From the NCBI GenBank assembly GCA_030612705.1, contig JAUWNI010000006.1, positions 1-63,293 on the forward strand: a stretch of DNA of 63,293 nt, given 5' to 3'. Within the stretch, counting starts at the first letter, position 1. Each line of letters starts with the position of its first letter. Under the pieces are notes generated by a model. That model made no database searches and was not told where the DNA came from. It saw only the letters and a program-made list of their open reading frames with translations. Origin of the DNA: Phycisphaerae bacterium (GTDB taxonomy: Bacteria; Planctomycetota; Phycisphaerae; UBA1845; Fen-1342). Shown piece after piece: positions 23,887 to 32,582 of the stretch. Position numbers and translations under genes: made by a program.

Positions 23887-25737
23887 ATGGACACGATCGA
23901 CCTAGCCACCTTCGACGAGACCTCCACCCACGATCTCGATCCATCGGTCTGGACAGCAAACCTGGACGCGTTGCGTACCGACCAGCCCGACCTCGCACGT
24001 GAATTGGAAGAAACGACGCTGCCGGCGCACTGGCGTCCGGTGACGGCGCTCGACGGCTTCCCAACCTATCGCGTGGAACCACCCGGCCAGTCGCCACTCT
24101 GGCTCGCCGGAACCGCCGCCCCACGGACACGCGCTACCGCCCTGCTGCGAAAAGAACAGCTTTCCGGCAACAATCCGGCGTTACCGACAATAGCGGCCGG
24201 CGCGGAATTGCGACTCCTGCTTGAGCTACTTTCTCATCAACAAGCAATCTTCGTTTTTGAGCAAGACCTCACGCAACTCGCGGCTGTTCTGCGAACCACG
24301 GACCTCGCGGATGCGATCGAGGCCGGGCGCTGCATCCTCGTTCCGCCGAAATCCGAGCCGGTCTTCCTCACAGAGCTTCTCGAACGCTACCCAGGACTGT
24401 TACCACCGGCCACGATCGTAGCGCTGCCGCTGCCCGACACAAAGCGTCTCGAGCAACTGCGAGCGATCTGCGAGCCGGTCGCCCGGAAGACCAACGAGAC
24501 CCGCAATCACCGTCTCGCGGCGTTGAGACCGCCCGCCTCGACCGAAGCATCGAAACCGGTTTCACAACCGCGTTTGGCAGTGCTTGCTCTCGGCCCGAGC
24601 CCGACGAGTCACCAGCTTAGCCTCGTTCTCACCGGCGCCGCCGACGAACTCGGCTGGAATACGTGCAGCCGCTCGGCCAGCGGCCCGCGGAACGTCCACG
24701 CGCTTCCACATTACGAAGCGCTGGCGGACTTCGCCGCCGAACTGACCATCTGTATCGACCATCCCCCCCGCGCACTGCCCCTGCCGTCTGGAAAACCGGT
24801 CTGCCAATGGCACCCGCGCACTCGTGATATCCCGGATAGTCTGCCGGATGATAATACCATCCACCTCGCGGCAACCCCCCAGGTGGCCGACGCGTTACGG
24901 ACAGTCGGTGTCCCGGCCGAGCGACTGTTGGATTTCTACTGGGCCTATACAGAATCCGCTCCCCCGCTCGCCGGCGGCGGCTTGGAGCCGGTGCCCCCCA
25001 ATTCCGTCGTCATCGTCGCCGATCTGCCGGACGCGAGCGCCTCCGCCTGTCGCATCGAGCAGCCCACACACAAGCAATTGTGGGCAAAACTCCACCAAAC
25101 CGCGGCCAAAGTGTGGGAAACACCCGAAATCCTCCAGCCAACCGCCTTTCTACGCAACGTCGAACGCGCCAGCGGAATCAACCTCGGCGAACGTTCGCTA
25201 AGCGAGCGCATGGTCCGAATAATCGAACACGTCTTGATTCCCGCTGTGGTACTCGAAACAATTTCACAGCGATTGCAGCGTGAATCGTTCGAAGTATGGA
25301 CTGTTGGCAGGGGTTGGGACCGGTGTTCAACCGACACACTACGACCGCTTGCGGAGAATCTCGATTACCCGCGCGCCCACACTGCAGAAACACCCGTGCC
25401 CATCGCGGCCGCAATCTTTGCCGGTCTACTCGACCCGCTCAGCCCGGCTCTATTCCATGCCGCCGCTCTCGACTGGCCCTTGCTCATCCACAGCCCGGGC
25501 AGGACGCCCTTAACGCCCAAGCTCGGCGGGATCCTGCACCCGGGGCAGCACTACGAACCGTTTGCCGGTTTCAAGGAACTTCAAACCGCTCTCGCGGCAA
25601 TCCGCTCCGATCCGACACCGTTCCAACGCCGCCGCGAGCGCCTGCGGGAACACCTGCGCACACACCACACCTACGCCCGGCGTCTGACCGCTCTAGTCGA
25701 GCAATTGGGATTCAAATGGCCGGGTGTCGGTTCTTGA
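23887..25737 (+). CDS. Glycosyltransferase-like protein (CgeB-type C-terminus)
   Basis: A 616-residue protein from ATG 23887 (the ORF extends a little upstream). The second half has a Rossmann-like flow with RLAVLALGPSPTSHQLSLVL, IHLAATPQVADALRTVGVPA and LDFYWAYTE, and the end HPGQHYEPFAGFKELQTALA plus HLRTHHTYARRLTALVEQL resembles CgeB/DUF3880 glycosyltransferases, where a late HTYxxR motif is common. The first half is not recognised and has QAIFVFEQDLTQLAAVL, reminiscent of motility-accessory-type domains. It would glycosylate a protein or polymer in the cytosol. The assignment rests on motif flow only. Confidence 0.5.
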   Translation: MDTIDLATFDETSTHDLDPSVWTANLDALRTDQPDLARELEETTLPAHWRPVTALDGFPTYRVEPPGQSPLWLAGTAAPRTRATALLRKEQLSGNNPALPTIAAGAELRLLLELLSHQQAIFVFEQDLTQLAAVLRTTDLADAIEAGRCILVPPKSEPVFLTELLERYPGLLPPATIVALPLPDTKRLEQLRAICEPVARKTNETRNHRLAALRPPASTEASKPVSQPRLAVLALGPSPTSHQLSLVLTGAADELGWNTCSRSASGPRNVHALPHYEALADFAAELTICIDHPPRALPLPSGKPVCQWHPRTRDIPDSLPDDNTIHLAATPQVADALRTVGVPAERLLDFYWAYTESAPPLAGGGLEPVPPNSVVIVADLPDASASACRIEQPTHKQLWAKLHQTAAKVWETPEILQPTAFLRNVERASGINLGERSLSERMVRIIEHVLIPAVVLETISQRLQRESFEVWTVGRGWDRCSTDTLRPLAENLDYPRAHTAETPVPIAAAIFAGLLDPLSPALFHAAALDWPLLIHSPGRTPLTPKLGGILHPGQHYEPFAGFKELQTALAAIRSDPTPFQRRRERLREHLRTHHTYARRLTALVEQLGFKWPGVGS

Positions 25738-25890
25738 GATCATGTCATACCGCTGACAGGTGGTGGGTGGCCCATGGCTTTAGCCGTGGGGAACACGAAT
25801 CAGCAAACCATTCGCGTCCCCCACCTCTAAAGAGGTGGGCCACCCCATTAACGATGATCCATCGGATCAGCATTGTCGGAGCACTGATAC
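25736..25890. mobile_element. MITE-like element overlapping the start of the next gene
   Basis: The core inverted repeat is at 25765-25845 (GGGTGGCCCATGGCTTTAGC against CTCTAAAGAGGTGGGCCACCC). The right end runs on through ACGATGATCCATCGGATCAG to TTGTCGGAGCACTGATA at about 25890, matching the right end of the copy at 21606-21769. The left end is degraded. The ATG at 25854 lies inside this right end. Confidence 0.7.
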
Positions 25891-28865
25891 TTGGATTACT
25901 ATTCTTAACCTCCGGCGCGCGCGCCGACGAACCGGTCGTCACAACGCTCGCGGATTACGAAGACGACTCCGTCGCGACGAGTATCACCGACGTCCGAAAC
26001 GTTCTCGCAACGGATTGCAGCGTCACCACGGCGGCGATCCCCGCCCGCGGGCAACGCTCTCTGATCGTCGAGATCGGCGCGACCAAACAAAACGCCTCGG
26101 CGGCCTGCGACCTGCGCTTCCGCCTCGCGACCCCGTTCACTCAAGCCGATCGCATCGCGACGTACGCCTGGATCACGCACGGCTCGGTCGATGTGGCTTT
26201 TCGCGTCCGAGACGCGGGCGGGCGGCTCTTTGAGACGCCGCCATTGACGTTGAAGACGCGCAACCGCTGGGTGCGTCTCGTCGCGGACTTATCACCGAAA
26301 AAACTCGAACTCGTCGGGCCGACCGGCTCACCCGAGTCGACGCTGACGTGGCCGATCCGGATCCAGGGTTATCGCGTCCACTCGCACGGCATCGGACGTC
26401 AAACCGTCTACCTCGACGACCTGGAGGTCGAACACCGGGTCACTCGTGCCGCGATTCTGCGCGGTGAATTCAAGCTCAACGAACCTACGCATACGTACGT
26501 GCCCGGGGCGTTGGTTCGGGCGGCGGTCGTACTCGAAAATATCTCCCGCCGACGGGCACTTCCTCTCAGCGTCCAAATCGCATGGCTGCGCAGCGACGGG
26601 AGTGAGCTGACAACCTCCAGCGCGCCGATCAACCTGCCCGCCAGCGGCGCCGATTACCGCTCGCGGCAGCCGGTGGACTTCAGCCAACGCATCGTTGACC
26701 CGGGCATCTACCGGCTCGTGGCCCGTGTGCGCGGTCGGCGTTGGACGACGCCGGCTGTGTTTGAAACCACCATCGCGGTGACGCGCACCAACCGTGCCTT
26801 GCCGCGCGGGCGGGCGACGTTCTTCGGTCTGCAAACCAACCTGATGCGCGAGCCCGCGGCCGATCAACTCCTGGAAATCGAGATCGCGCGTGAAATCGGC
26901 GTGCAACTGCTCGCGCTCGAGACGCCCTGGCGAATCATCGAGCCCGGACCGGGTTCGTTCAAGTTCACGGTGCTCGACAATCTGGTTAACCGGATCACAC
27001 AGTGTGACATCGCAATGATGATCGTGCTCACCGAACCGCCGGACTGGATCACCAACCGCAACGCCGACCATTGGAAACGCCAGGCCCTGGTCATCGAAGC
27101 GCTCGCCCGGCGTTATGGGGAACGTGTCTCAGCCTATCAACCTCTACCGTCCGAGCCCGGCCGACTCAGTGACGCGGATATCACCGCGCTCACGCGGATC
27201 CAACGCCGAGTGGCGGATGTACGACCCAACATCGAAATCTGCGCACCGCCTATTCGTGTTCCCGCCGACAGTCCAAGCACCGCCTCGCTACCCACGCTGC
27301 CGTCGGGCGCTCGTCTGCAACTAGCGTTCGAGACCGCCGGCGACTCCGCCGCCGCGCTTGACGCGCTCGAATCATTCGCGGCCGACAACAAACTTAAATG
27401 GACGCCCGGGCATCGTTGGTTCCATCGAGCCGAGACGCTCACCAACTCCGGCGCGATGCACGACGCGGTCGCGATGCTGAACCATTACACGCGCGCCGCC
27501 CGCGAGGGAGTCGGCGGGGTTGTCTGGTATGATCTGCGCGACGACACGAACGATCCCCGCTTCCCCGAACGTATGAAGGGTCTGGTCCAACGCAACTTCA
27601 GCCCGAAGACTCCCTTGCTCGGCTTCGCCAACGCCGTCGGAATGCTCCACGGCCTGCTCTACGTCGGCGACGTCCCCGGCACGACGCCCGAGTTCGACTC
27701 GGCGCTCTTCATCGGCGGCCAGCGGCAGGTCGCCGTCCTCTATCCGAAACCAAACCGCATCCTGCCCGCCGTCTTGACACCTTACCAGATCGTCGACGGC
27801 GACCTGACTGTCCTCGATTTTGATCGGCGTATGCGTCCTTTGACGCTCTCGGCGGCACCGCCACTCGCGAATACGCTCCGCGACCCGTTCTTCATTACGC
27901 TCGACGCCCTGCGAGCCCAGTCGGAGCCAATGATCGGCCTGGCCCGGCCCTGGCTGCGGCTGCCGGCGTCGGTCTATTGCGGCGAGGAGACCACCTTCAC
28001 GATCGAGCTCGACGCCCCCATGAATCTGCGACGCAGCTACTTGCAGGTTCGCCTGCCTGAGAATGCTCCCCTTACATCTTCTATCACGTCGCGTGCGTTG
28101 CGGGCCAAAGTTGGCAAAACGCTTTCGTTCGACGTCACGCTAACACGCACAACCAACAAGCCGCGGGCCTCAGTCCGCGCGGCCGACACCGCTCAGAAAT
28201 CCCTCGACCCAATCACGCTGACCGTCCGTCTCCGCCTCGAGGGACAAACTCTGATAGTCCCGGTGACCGTCTATCCGCTGGTGGGCGTGAAGCAAATTAA
28301 GACTTCTCAGAAGATCGACGCCGCCGAGTTCGCGATCGGCCGACTGGATTCGCCGGATTCGGAAAATGCGACGTCGCCTTCCAGCGGATGGAATAATGAT
28401 GACGAATTTCCGCGCGCCTCGGCGCTGCACACGGCTTTTCAGACTCGGAAGCTGCAATTAGCAGTTGCGCTGCCGTCTTCCTTACGGATCGACTCAACGC
28501 TTTACCTGGGTTTGGCGGTTGAAAACGCCGACGTGCACACCGAAGTATCTATCGAAAACCTGACGGACCGTCCGCGTCTTCTGCCGGCCGGCGGCACGAC
28601 AAAAAAGCAAGTGCGTTCGTGGCGCTGCCGCTTATCCGAGGACGATCGGGGGCGAGCATTATGTATCATCTCGATCCCGGCCCGCGCCCTCGGCCTTGAA
28701 AAGTACGAATCCGGGACCCGCTTGCTGTTGGCAACGCGCTACGTCGAACCACAAGCCGGGGGCAGAACCATGCCGCTCGTTTTTGAATGGGGTCGCGGTC
28801 TCGATGGCGGTCGATCAACCACCCGCTACCACTGGATTCAGTTGTTGGAAACCCCCGCAAATTAA
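25854..28865 (+). CDS. Large exported protein with degenerate glycoside-hydrolase-like domain
   Basis: A 1003-residue secreted protein. The signal peptide starts MIHRISIVGALILGLLFLTS and cuts near ARA-DE; the start codon and about 12 codons coincide with a MITE right end. Residues about 25-200 resemble a galactose-binding-type fold (YLDDLEVEHR). Residues about 320-570 look like a GH42/GH39-type barrel (FFGLQTNLMREPAADQLLEI, GVQLLALETPWRIIEPGPG, WITNRNADHWKRQA), but the expected GNE acid/base segment reads AYQPLPSE, so catalysis is doubtful. C-terminal domains are strand-rich. It shares plan with 17388-20171. A palindromic insert is read through near residue 775. Confidence 0.6.
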   Translation: MIHRISIVGALILGLLFLTSGARADEPVVTTLADYEDDSVATSITDVRNVLATDCSVTTAAIPARGQRSLIVEIGATKQNASAACDLRFRLATPFTQADRIATYAWITHGSVDVAFRVRDAGGRLFETPPLTLKTRNRWVRLVADLSPKKLELVGPTGSPESTLTWPIRIQGYRVHSHGIGRQTVYLDDLEVEHRVTRAAILRGEFKLNEPTHTYVPGALVRAAVVLENISRRRALPLSVQIAWLRSDGSELTTSSAPINLPASGADYRSRQPVDFSQRIVDPGIYRLVARVRGRRWTTPAVFETTIAVTRTNRALPRGRATFFGLQTNLMREPAADQLLEIEIAREIGVQLLALETPWRIIEPGPGSFKFTVLDNLVNRITQCDIAMMIVLTEPPDWITNRNADHWKRQALVIEALARRYGERVSAYQPLPSEPGRLSDADITALTRIQRRVADVRPNIEICAPPIRVPADSPSTASLPTLPSGARLQLAFETAGDSAAALDALESFAADNKLKWTPGHRWFHRAETLTNSGAMHDAVAMLNHYTRAAREGVGGVVWYDLRDDTNDPRFPERMKGLVQRNFSPKTPLLGFANAVGMLHGLLYVGDVPGTTPEFDSALFIGGQRQVAVLYPKPNRILPAVLTPYQIVDGDLTVLDFDRRMRPLTLSAAPPLANTLRDPFFITLDALRAQSEPMIGLARPWLRLPASVYCGEETTFTIELDAPMNLRRSYLQVRLPENAPLTSSITSRALRAKVGKTLSFDVTLTRTTNKPRASVRAADTAQKSLDPITLTVRLRLEGQTLIVPVTVYPLVGVKQIKTSQKIDAAEFAIGRLDSPDSENATSPSSGWNNDDEFPRASALHTAFQTRKLQLAVALPSSLRIDSTLYLGLAVENADVHTEVSIENLTDRPRLLPAGGTTKKQVRSWRCRLSEDDRGRALCIISIPARALGLEKYESGTRLLLATRYVEPQAGGRTMPLVFEWGRGLDGGRSTTRYHWIQLLETPAN
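28163..28192. repeat. Short in-frame palindrome in the exported-protein gene
   Basis: GCCGCGGGCCTCAGTCCGCG is one arm of the ileS-type palindrome (compare 48885-48905). It is read as KPRASVRAAD, close to the EEPRASARAD translation at the second ileS copy and in the same frame. Confidence 0.5.
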
Positions 28866-29515
28866 CGGCTTTTCCGTTCGCAAGCTTGCGCGTAGCGGCC
28901 CGCGCCTCGCAGGCCGTATCTGAGCTGACGGTTTTTGCGCAAAAAAGAAATTGGGTGAATTCAGGTGCGGGCCCTCAGGGGCAGGGGGTTGGGTTTCGAG
29001 CGAGGGGGCCATCAGAGGCAATCGCGATCACGCTGAATCGTCTTGATGACCTTAGGACGCCGCACCCTTATGAATTCACCCAAAGATCGTAAACAAAGCC
29101 GATAGTTACCGGCTGTCAATATCGGGCACCGACCGTCTGCCTCCGTGCTCAGGCCGATGCGTTCGGTCGTTATCCGCCCTTCCGTGTGCGGTACCACCGA
29201 CCGGAATCCGCCGCGTTAGCGTCGCCCCTTCCCTTCGGCCCGACAGATAAGCCAAACAGCTTACCTGCTTTACCACACACACCATCGGACAGGATAACGT
29301 ATATTCTTATGGAGAGTACCATAAAATCCTTACCAATTATGCCATATGCGCGTTAACATAGATAAGTTATCGAACCGTGCGAAAGGACGCCCCCATATTT
29401 TGTAGTCAAGAAGATCTACTATTCTCGATATGGTCCCCACACGGCATATTAAATGACACTTTATTCGGGCGTATTGCCCGAAAAAAAGTCCTGTAGGTTT
29501 TTGCGCTTGCTGATT
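28866..29515. other. Intergenic region, AT-richer than its surroundings
   Basis: A 650-bp gap. Bases 28951-29083 form an inverted-repeat element: TTGGGTGAATTCAGGTGCGG at one end and, inverted, TTGGGTGAATTCATAAGGGT at the other. Bases 29280-29510 are AT-rich with a hairpin TTCGGGC/GCCCGAA at 29465-29483 followed by an A-run. No coding region is supported. Confidence 0.5.
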
Positions 29516-30046
29516 TTATGGCGTCAGATTGCCGTGCGAAATCTGTCGGCGGTATTTTAGGAGGTTAAGATAGTTCTGATTGCGATAGCGAGCAACTTCC
29601 GCTGAGATGATGAATTCCTTCACGCCGGCCTCTGCTTCCTCTTCCATCGCCTCCAACAATCCGTTCTTGTTGAACTCCATTACGTCCGGGGCATCCTCGA
29701 TCGGGCTCCCGGACGTGAAGTGGAACTCGGACCGATTGCCGTGACTAGCCAGCCGTCCCAGTCGCTCGATCAGAATGGTGCCTTCCAAGAGCAGCGAGGG
29801 ACTGCCGTCCTCGCTAGTTGCAATAGCCGCACGCCCAATCCCGCGCTCGGACAGGATCGGCTTGACGTTGCCCCGCTCGGTGTCGCGCAACAATTCCTCG
29901 AAGATCCGCGCCTGCGTGGGATTTCGCGGAAATGCCGGCTGCGATGCGGTTCGACCATCGGAAGCCTCGGCTTGCTCGTCTTTTTCCCGAGGCGGTGTGA
30001 GCGTACAAGTCGCCGCTATTAACGATGCCAGTATGAACCGAAGCAT
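29516..30046 (-). CDS. Small exported or lipoprotein-like protein, unknown
   Basis: A 176-residue protein from ATG 30046, chosen because GGGAGGCT lies 6-8 nt before it. The N-terminus MLRFILASLIAATCTLTPP is a short signal, possibly a lipoprotein signal with Cys14 as the lipidated residue, although the box IAATC is not ideal. The mature part begins with a charged linker and continues with GIGRAAIATSEDGSPSLLLE and a helical C-terminus. No motif identifies it. It is flanked by an AT-rich gap and the divergent acyltransferase gene. Confidence 0.55.
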   Translation of the reverse strand: MLRFILASLIAATCTLTPPREKDEQAEASDGRTASQPAFPRNPTQARIFEELLRDTERGNVKPILSERGIGRAAIATSEDGSPSLLLEGTILIERLGRLASHGNRSEFHFTSGSPIEDAPDVMEFNKNGLLEAMEEEAEAGVKEFIISAEVARYRNQNYLNLLKYRRQISHGNLTP

Positions 30047-30195
30047 GATCAGCCTCCCATGTTCCGTCAAACATCTCCCAAACACCGACGCAGGACGGAC
30101 CTAATATCGGCGTGGGAAAAACTCCACCTGTATTTGATACCACGTTTTGCCCTGAAAGGTAACCGATAAGAGCAGAAATGAAGAGGAACTGTTCG

Positions 30196-30885
30196 ATGAC
30201 GAAAGTGGCAATTTTCGGGGCGGGTGGCCTGGGATGCCTGGTACTCGATACCCTCTTGCAAACCGAGCGCTACCGCCCGATCGCTTTTCTCGACTCCGAC
30301 CCCCAAAAACACGCAACCTCGGTCGACGGCCTGACGGTCCGCGGCGGCATGGAAGAACTACCGTTATTGCGCCGCGAGGGCGTGTCGGCCGCGATTGTCG
30401 CTATCGGGAACGGTCACGAACGGGTACGTGTCGCTGGCTTACTCAAAAGTCAAGGCTTGCGCCTGATTTCAGCGATACATCCGCTGGCCAGCATCGCCCC
30501 ATCCGCGCGCCTAGGCGATCATCTGATCATCGGCCCGCGCGTAATGATCTGCGTACACGCCGCCATCGCGGACCATTGCATACTGTCGGCCGGCTCCATC
30601 GTGGAGCACGATAACCGGCTTGGAGCGGGTGTTTTTCTACACCCGGCGGTTCGGCTGGCCGGGGGCGTTGAGATCGACGAATATGCCACCCTCGGCATCG
30701 GTGCCTGCGTGATTCCCTATCGACAAGTTGGCCGTGAAGCGCGGGTCGAGCCCGGCGCCATTGTGATTCGCGACGTTCTCCCGGGCACAATAGTCAGCGG
30801 CGCCCCGGCAGCGCGCCTCGACACCGGCAGGTCACGCTTTGTTCCCGACGAAAAACAACAACACACAACAGCACTCGCTCAGTAA
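30196..30885 (+). CDS. NeuD/PglD-type sugar O-acyltransferase
   Basis: A 229-residue protein of the sialic-acid O-acetyltransferase NeuD family. The N-terminal Rossmann-like domain opens VAIFGAGGLGCLVLDTLL, and a left-handed beta-helix with hexapeptide rhythm follows from about 95 (HPLASIAPSARLGDHLIIGP, AIADHCILSAGSIVEHDNRL, ATLGIGACVIPYRQVGREAR) and ends PGTIVSGAPAARL. Such enzymes acetylate amino- or other sugars in surface polysaccharide synthesis. The catalytic His is probably the one in VEHDN. ATG 30196 is preferred (GAGGAAC upstream) over 30178. Confidence 0.85.
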   Translation: MTKVAIFGAGGLGCLVLDTLLQTERYRPIAFLDSDPQKHATSVDGLTVRGGMEELPLLRREGVSAAIVAIGNGHERVRVAGLLKSQGLRLISAIHPLASIAPSARLGDHLIIGPRVMICVHAAIADHCILSAGSIVEHDNRLGAGVFLHPAVRLAGGVEIDEYATLGIGACVIPYRQVGREARVEPGAIVIRDVLPGTIVSGAPAARLDTGRSRFVPDEKQQHTTALAQ

Positions 30886-30992
30886 CCACAAATCCGGTTA
30901 ACATACCCACACGGCTTCGATTTGCCGGGACGGATATCAATCCACGGATCCCGGCAAGCACCTTCGGTAATTGTAGGACACAGACGACAACG

Positions 30993-32183
30993 ATGAAGCA
31001 CGCCATCATCATCCCGGACGGCGCGCCGGACGAGCCGCAGTCGGCATTGAACGGGCGCACGCCTTTGCAGGTGGCTCGCGTACCCGCGCTCGATTCGCTG
31101 GCCTCCGATGGTCGCCTGGGAACCACCCACACCGTCACTCAGACGCGGTATCCCAGCGAAGCGCCGACCCACCTCGGCGTGCTGGGGTACGATCCCGAGC
31201 ACAACCCGGCCGGCGAGGGCGCGCTGACGTCACTCACCCGGAAAATCGATCTCGGCCTCAACGACGTGGTTTTTTGTTGCGATTTTGTGACCGTTATCGA
31301 CGGACATCTGCGCGACTTCACCGCCGGCTCGATTCCCGCGGCCGAAGCGACGACGCTAATAAATGCGTTGAATGATGCCTTTCATAGCGAGGGATTTCGT
31401 TTTCATTCCTGCGGCGGCTATCGCAATTTGTGTGTGTGGGAAAACGCGGGGCCGGTGCCGAAACTACGAACCACGCCGCCTGATCAGATCATGAATCAGC
31501 CCACCAAGCGGCACATGCCGCCCGGGAACGCTTTCCGGCCGCTTTACAACCTCATGCTCCGAGCCGAGGCACTCCTCAGCGAGCACGACGTCAATCTGGT
31601 TCGTCAAGACCTGGGCGAGAACGTCGCCAATGCAATCTGGCTCTGGGGGCACCAGCCGCTCGGCCCGCTGTCGACGTTTCAGGAGCGTTTTGGCGTGCGG
31701 GGGGCACTGGTGACGAGCAGTGACGTCCTACGCGGAATCGGAAGTCTGATCGGCTGGGACCTGCTCGACGTGCCCGGTGCCGCCGAACAGTCGGCGACTG
31801 ATTTTTCCGCCAAAGGCCGAGCGGCGGCGGCAGCGGTCGACTCCCACGATCTGGTCTGCGTACAAATCCACGCTCCATACGCGATATCCGCAACAGGCAA
31901 CGTGACGGCGAAAGTACACGCCCTGGAAGCAATCGACGAGCAAATCGTGGCTCCACTGCTCGAACGGCTACAGAAAGAACCACAGTGGCGCATGCTCGTT
32001 ATCCCCGCCCGCGCGGCCTATACGGCACAACATGGCCGATCCGCGGGTCAAACGCTATTCGTTCTGGCCGGCAGCGGGATCGAGTCCAACCGGGGCGAGG
32101 CGTTCGACGAGGAGAACGCCGCCGCCGGCGAAATGCACCCCGATCGGGCGCACCACTTGATGGAGTACTTCCTGCGTCGGTAA
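30993..32183 (+). CDS. Cofactor-independent phosphoglycerate mutase-like protein, probably non-catalytic
   Basis: A 396-residue protein of the archaeal-type ApgM branch of the alkaline phosphatase superfamily. Similarity is clear in IIIPDGAPDEP (Asp9), PSEAPTHLGVLGYDP with the candidate nucleophile Ser55, and TAKVHALEAIDEQIVAPLLE. However, the segment usually read as APDEAxH is HAPYAISATGN here (293-303), and the usual PDHxTP...H metal site reads IPARAAYTAQH (337-347). Several manganese or zinc ligands therefore seem replaced. It may be a pseudoenzyme, or may have changed reaction. Family knowledge comes from memory of ApgM motifs; an alignment would settle it. Confidence 0.7.
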   Translation: MKHAIIIPDGAPDEPQSALNGRTPLQVARVPALDSLASDGRLGTTHTVTQTRYPSEAPTHLGVLGYDPEHNPAGEGALTSLTRKIDLGLNDVVFCCDFVTVIDGHLRDFTAGSIPAAEATTLINALNDAFHSEGFRFHSCGGYRNLCVWENAGPVPKLRTTPPDQIMNQPTKRHMPPGNAFRPLYNLMLRAEALLSEHDVNLVRQDLGENVANAIWLWGHQPLGPLSTFQERFGVRGALVTSSDVLRGIGSLIGWDLLDVPGAAEQSATDFSAKGRAAAAAVDSHDLVCVQIHAPYAISATGNVTAKVHALEAIDEQIVAPLLERLQKEPQWRMLVIPARAAYTAQHGRSAGQTLFVLAGSGIESNRGEAFDEENAAAGEMHPDRAHHLMEYFLRR

Positions 32184-32191
32184 GCTATAAT

Positions 32192-32299
32192 AGCGCGGCC
32201 GTGGGCCGCAACCAAAGGGGCATGGGGATTGACGATTGACGATTGTGGATTTGTGGTGGGCTGCGCCGTTGAGAGCACCTACTTTGCACTCTGAACGGG
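32192..32299. repeat. Dispersed repeat shared with 58825-58948
   Basis: Both copies contain GCGCGGCCGTNGGCCGCAAC, AAAGGGGCATGGGGATTGAC and GGGCTGCGCCGTTGAGA in order, with a variable number of GATTGACGATTG units in between. Confidence 0.75.
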
Positions 32300-32398
32300 C
32301 CACCCACGCAACGAAAAACTTCGTGAATCGCGAATAAATCGGCCGTTTGCAGTATAGCGTGCGTACCGACTTCGCATTTGGGCTACGTTTGGGATAAC

Positions 32399-32444
32399 AG
32401 TCCGCCGCAAAAGTCGGCCGCTACATGACTTTTGCGGCGGACTG
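32399..32444. repeat. Minimal palindromic element, GACTTTTGCGGCGGACTG family
   Basis: An 18-bp arm CAGTCCGCCGCAAAAGTC, a short spacer GGCCGCTACAT and the exact inverted arm GACTTTTGCGGCGGACTG: a 46-47 bp hairpin. It is the simplest member of its family. Confidence 0.8.
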
Positions 32445-32457
32445 ACAAGGCTCGTTC

Positions 32458-32486
32458 TTGACTTCGATCTCGGTCGAAGTAACAAT
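32458..32486 (+). promoter_or_regulatory. Candidate promoter with operator-like palindrome for the vgrG operon
   Basis: TTGACT at 32458-32463 and TAACAAT at 32480-32486 are 16-17 bp apart. The spacer holds ACTTCGA (32461-32467) and its inverse TCGAAGT (32474-32480) separated by 6 bp, well placed for a dimeric repressor or activator. It is about 100 bp before the vgrG start. Confidence 0.45.
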
Positions 32487-32582
32487 TTTCTATTGGGTTC
32501 CCACCTCGAATGCGAGAAAGGCTTGCACGCCTGATAACTATAACTCGACGGCCAGTGAGCGGTATCGCCCGGAGGAACATCC

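Larger units (their letters stand above)
32184..32582. other. Intergenic region upstream of the vgrG operon
   Basis: It holds a repeat (32192-32299) shared with 58825-58948, a short palindromic element (32399-32444), and the probable operon promoter (32458-32486). There is no gene. Confidence 0.6.

Noticed and set aside
25296-25853. Upstream extension of the exported protein
   Set aside because: It overlaps the glycosyltransferase-like gene in another frame and lacks a signal peptide; the signal appears only from 25854.
29465-29490. Intrinsic terminator for the small exported protein
   Set aside because: The TTCGGGC/GCCCGAA hairpin lacks a T-run on the transcribed side of the minus-strand gene; the A-run lies on the wrong side.
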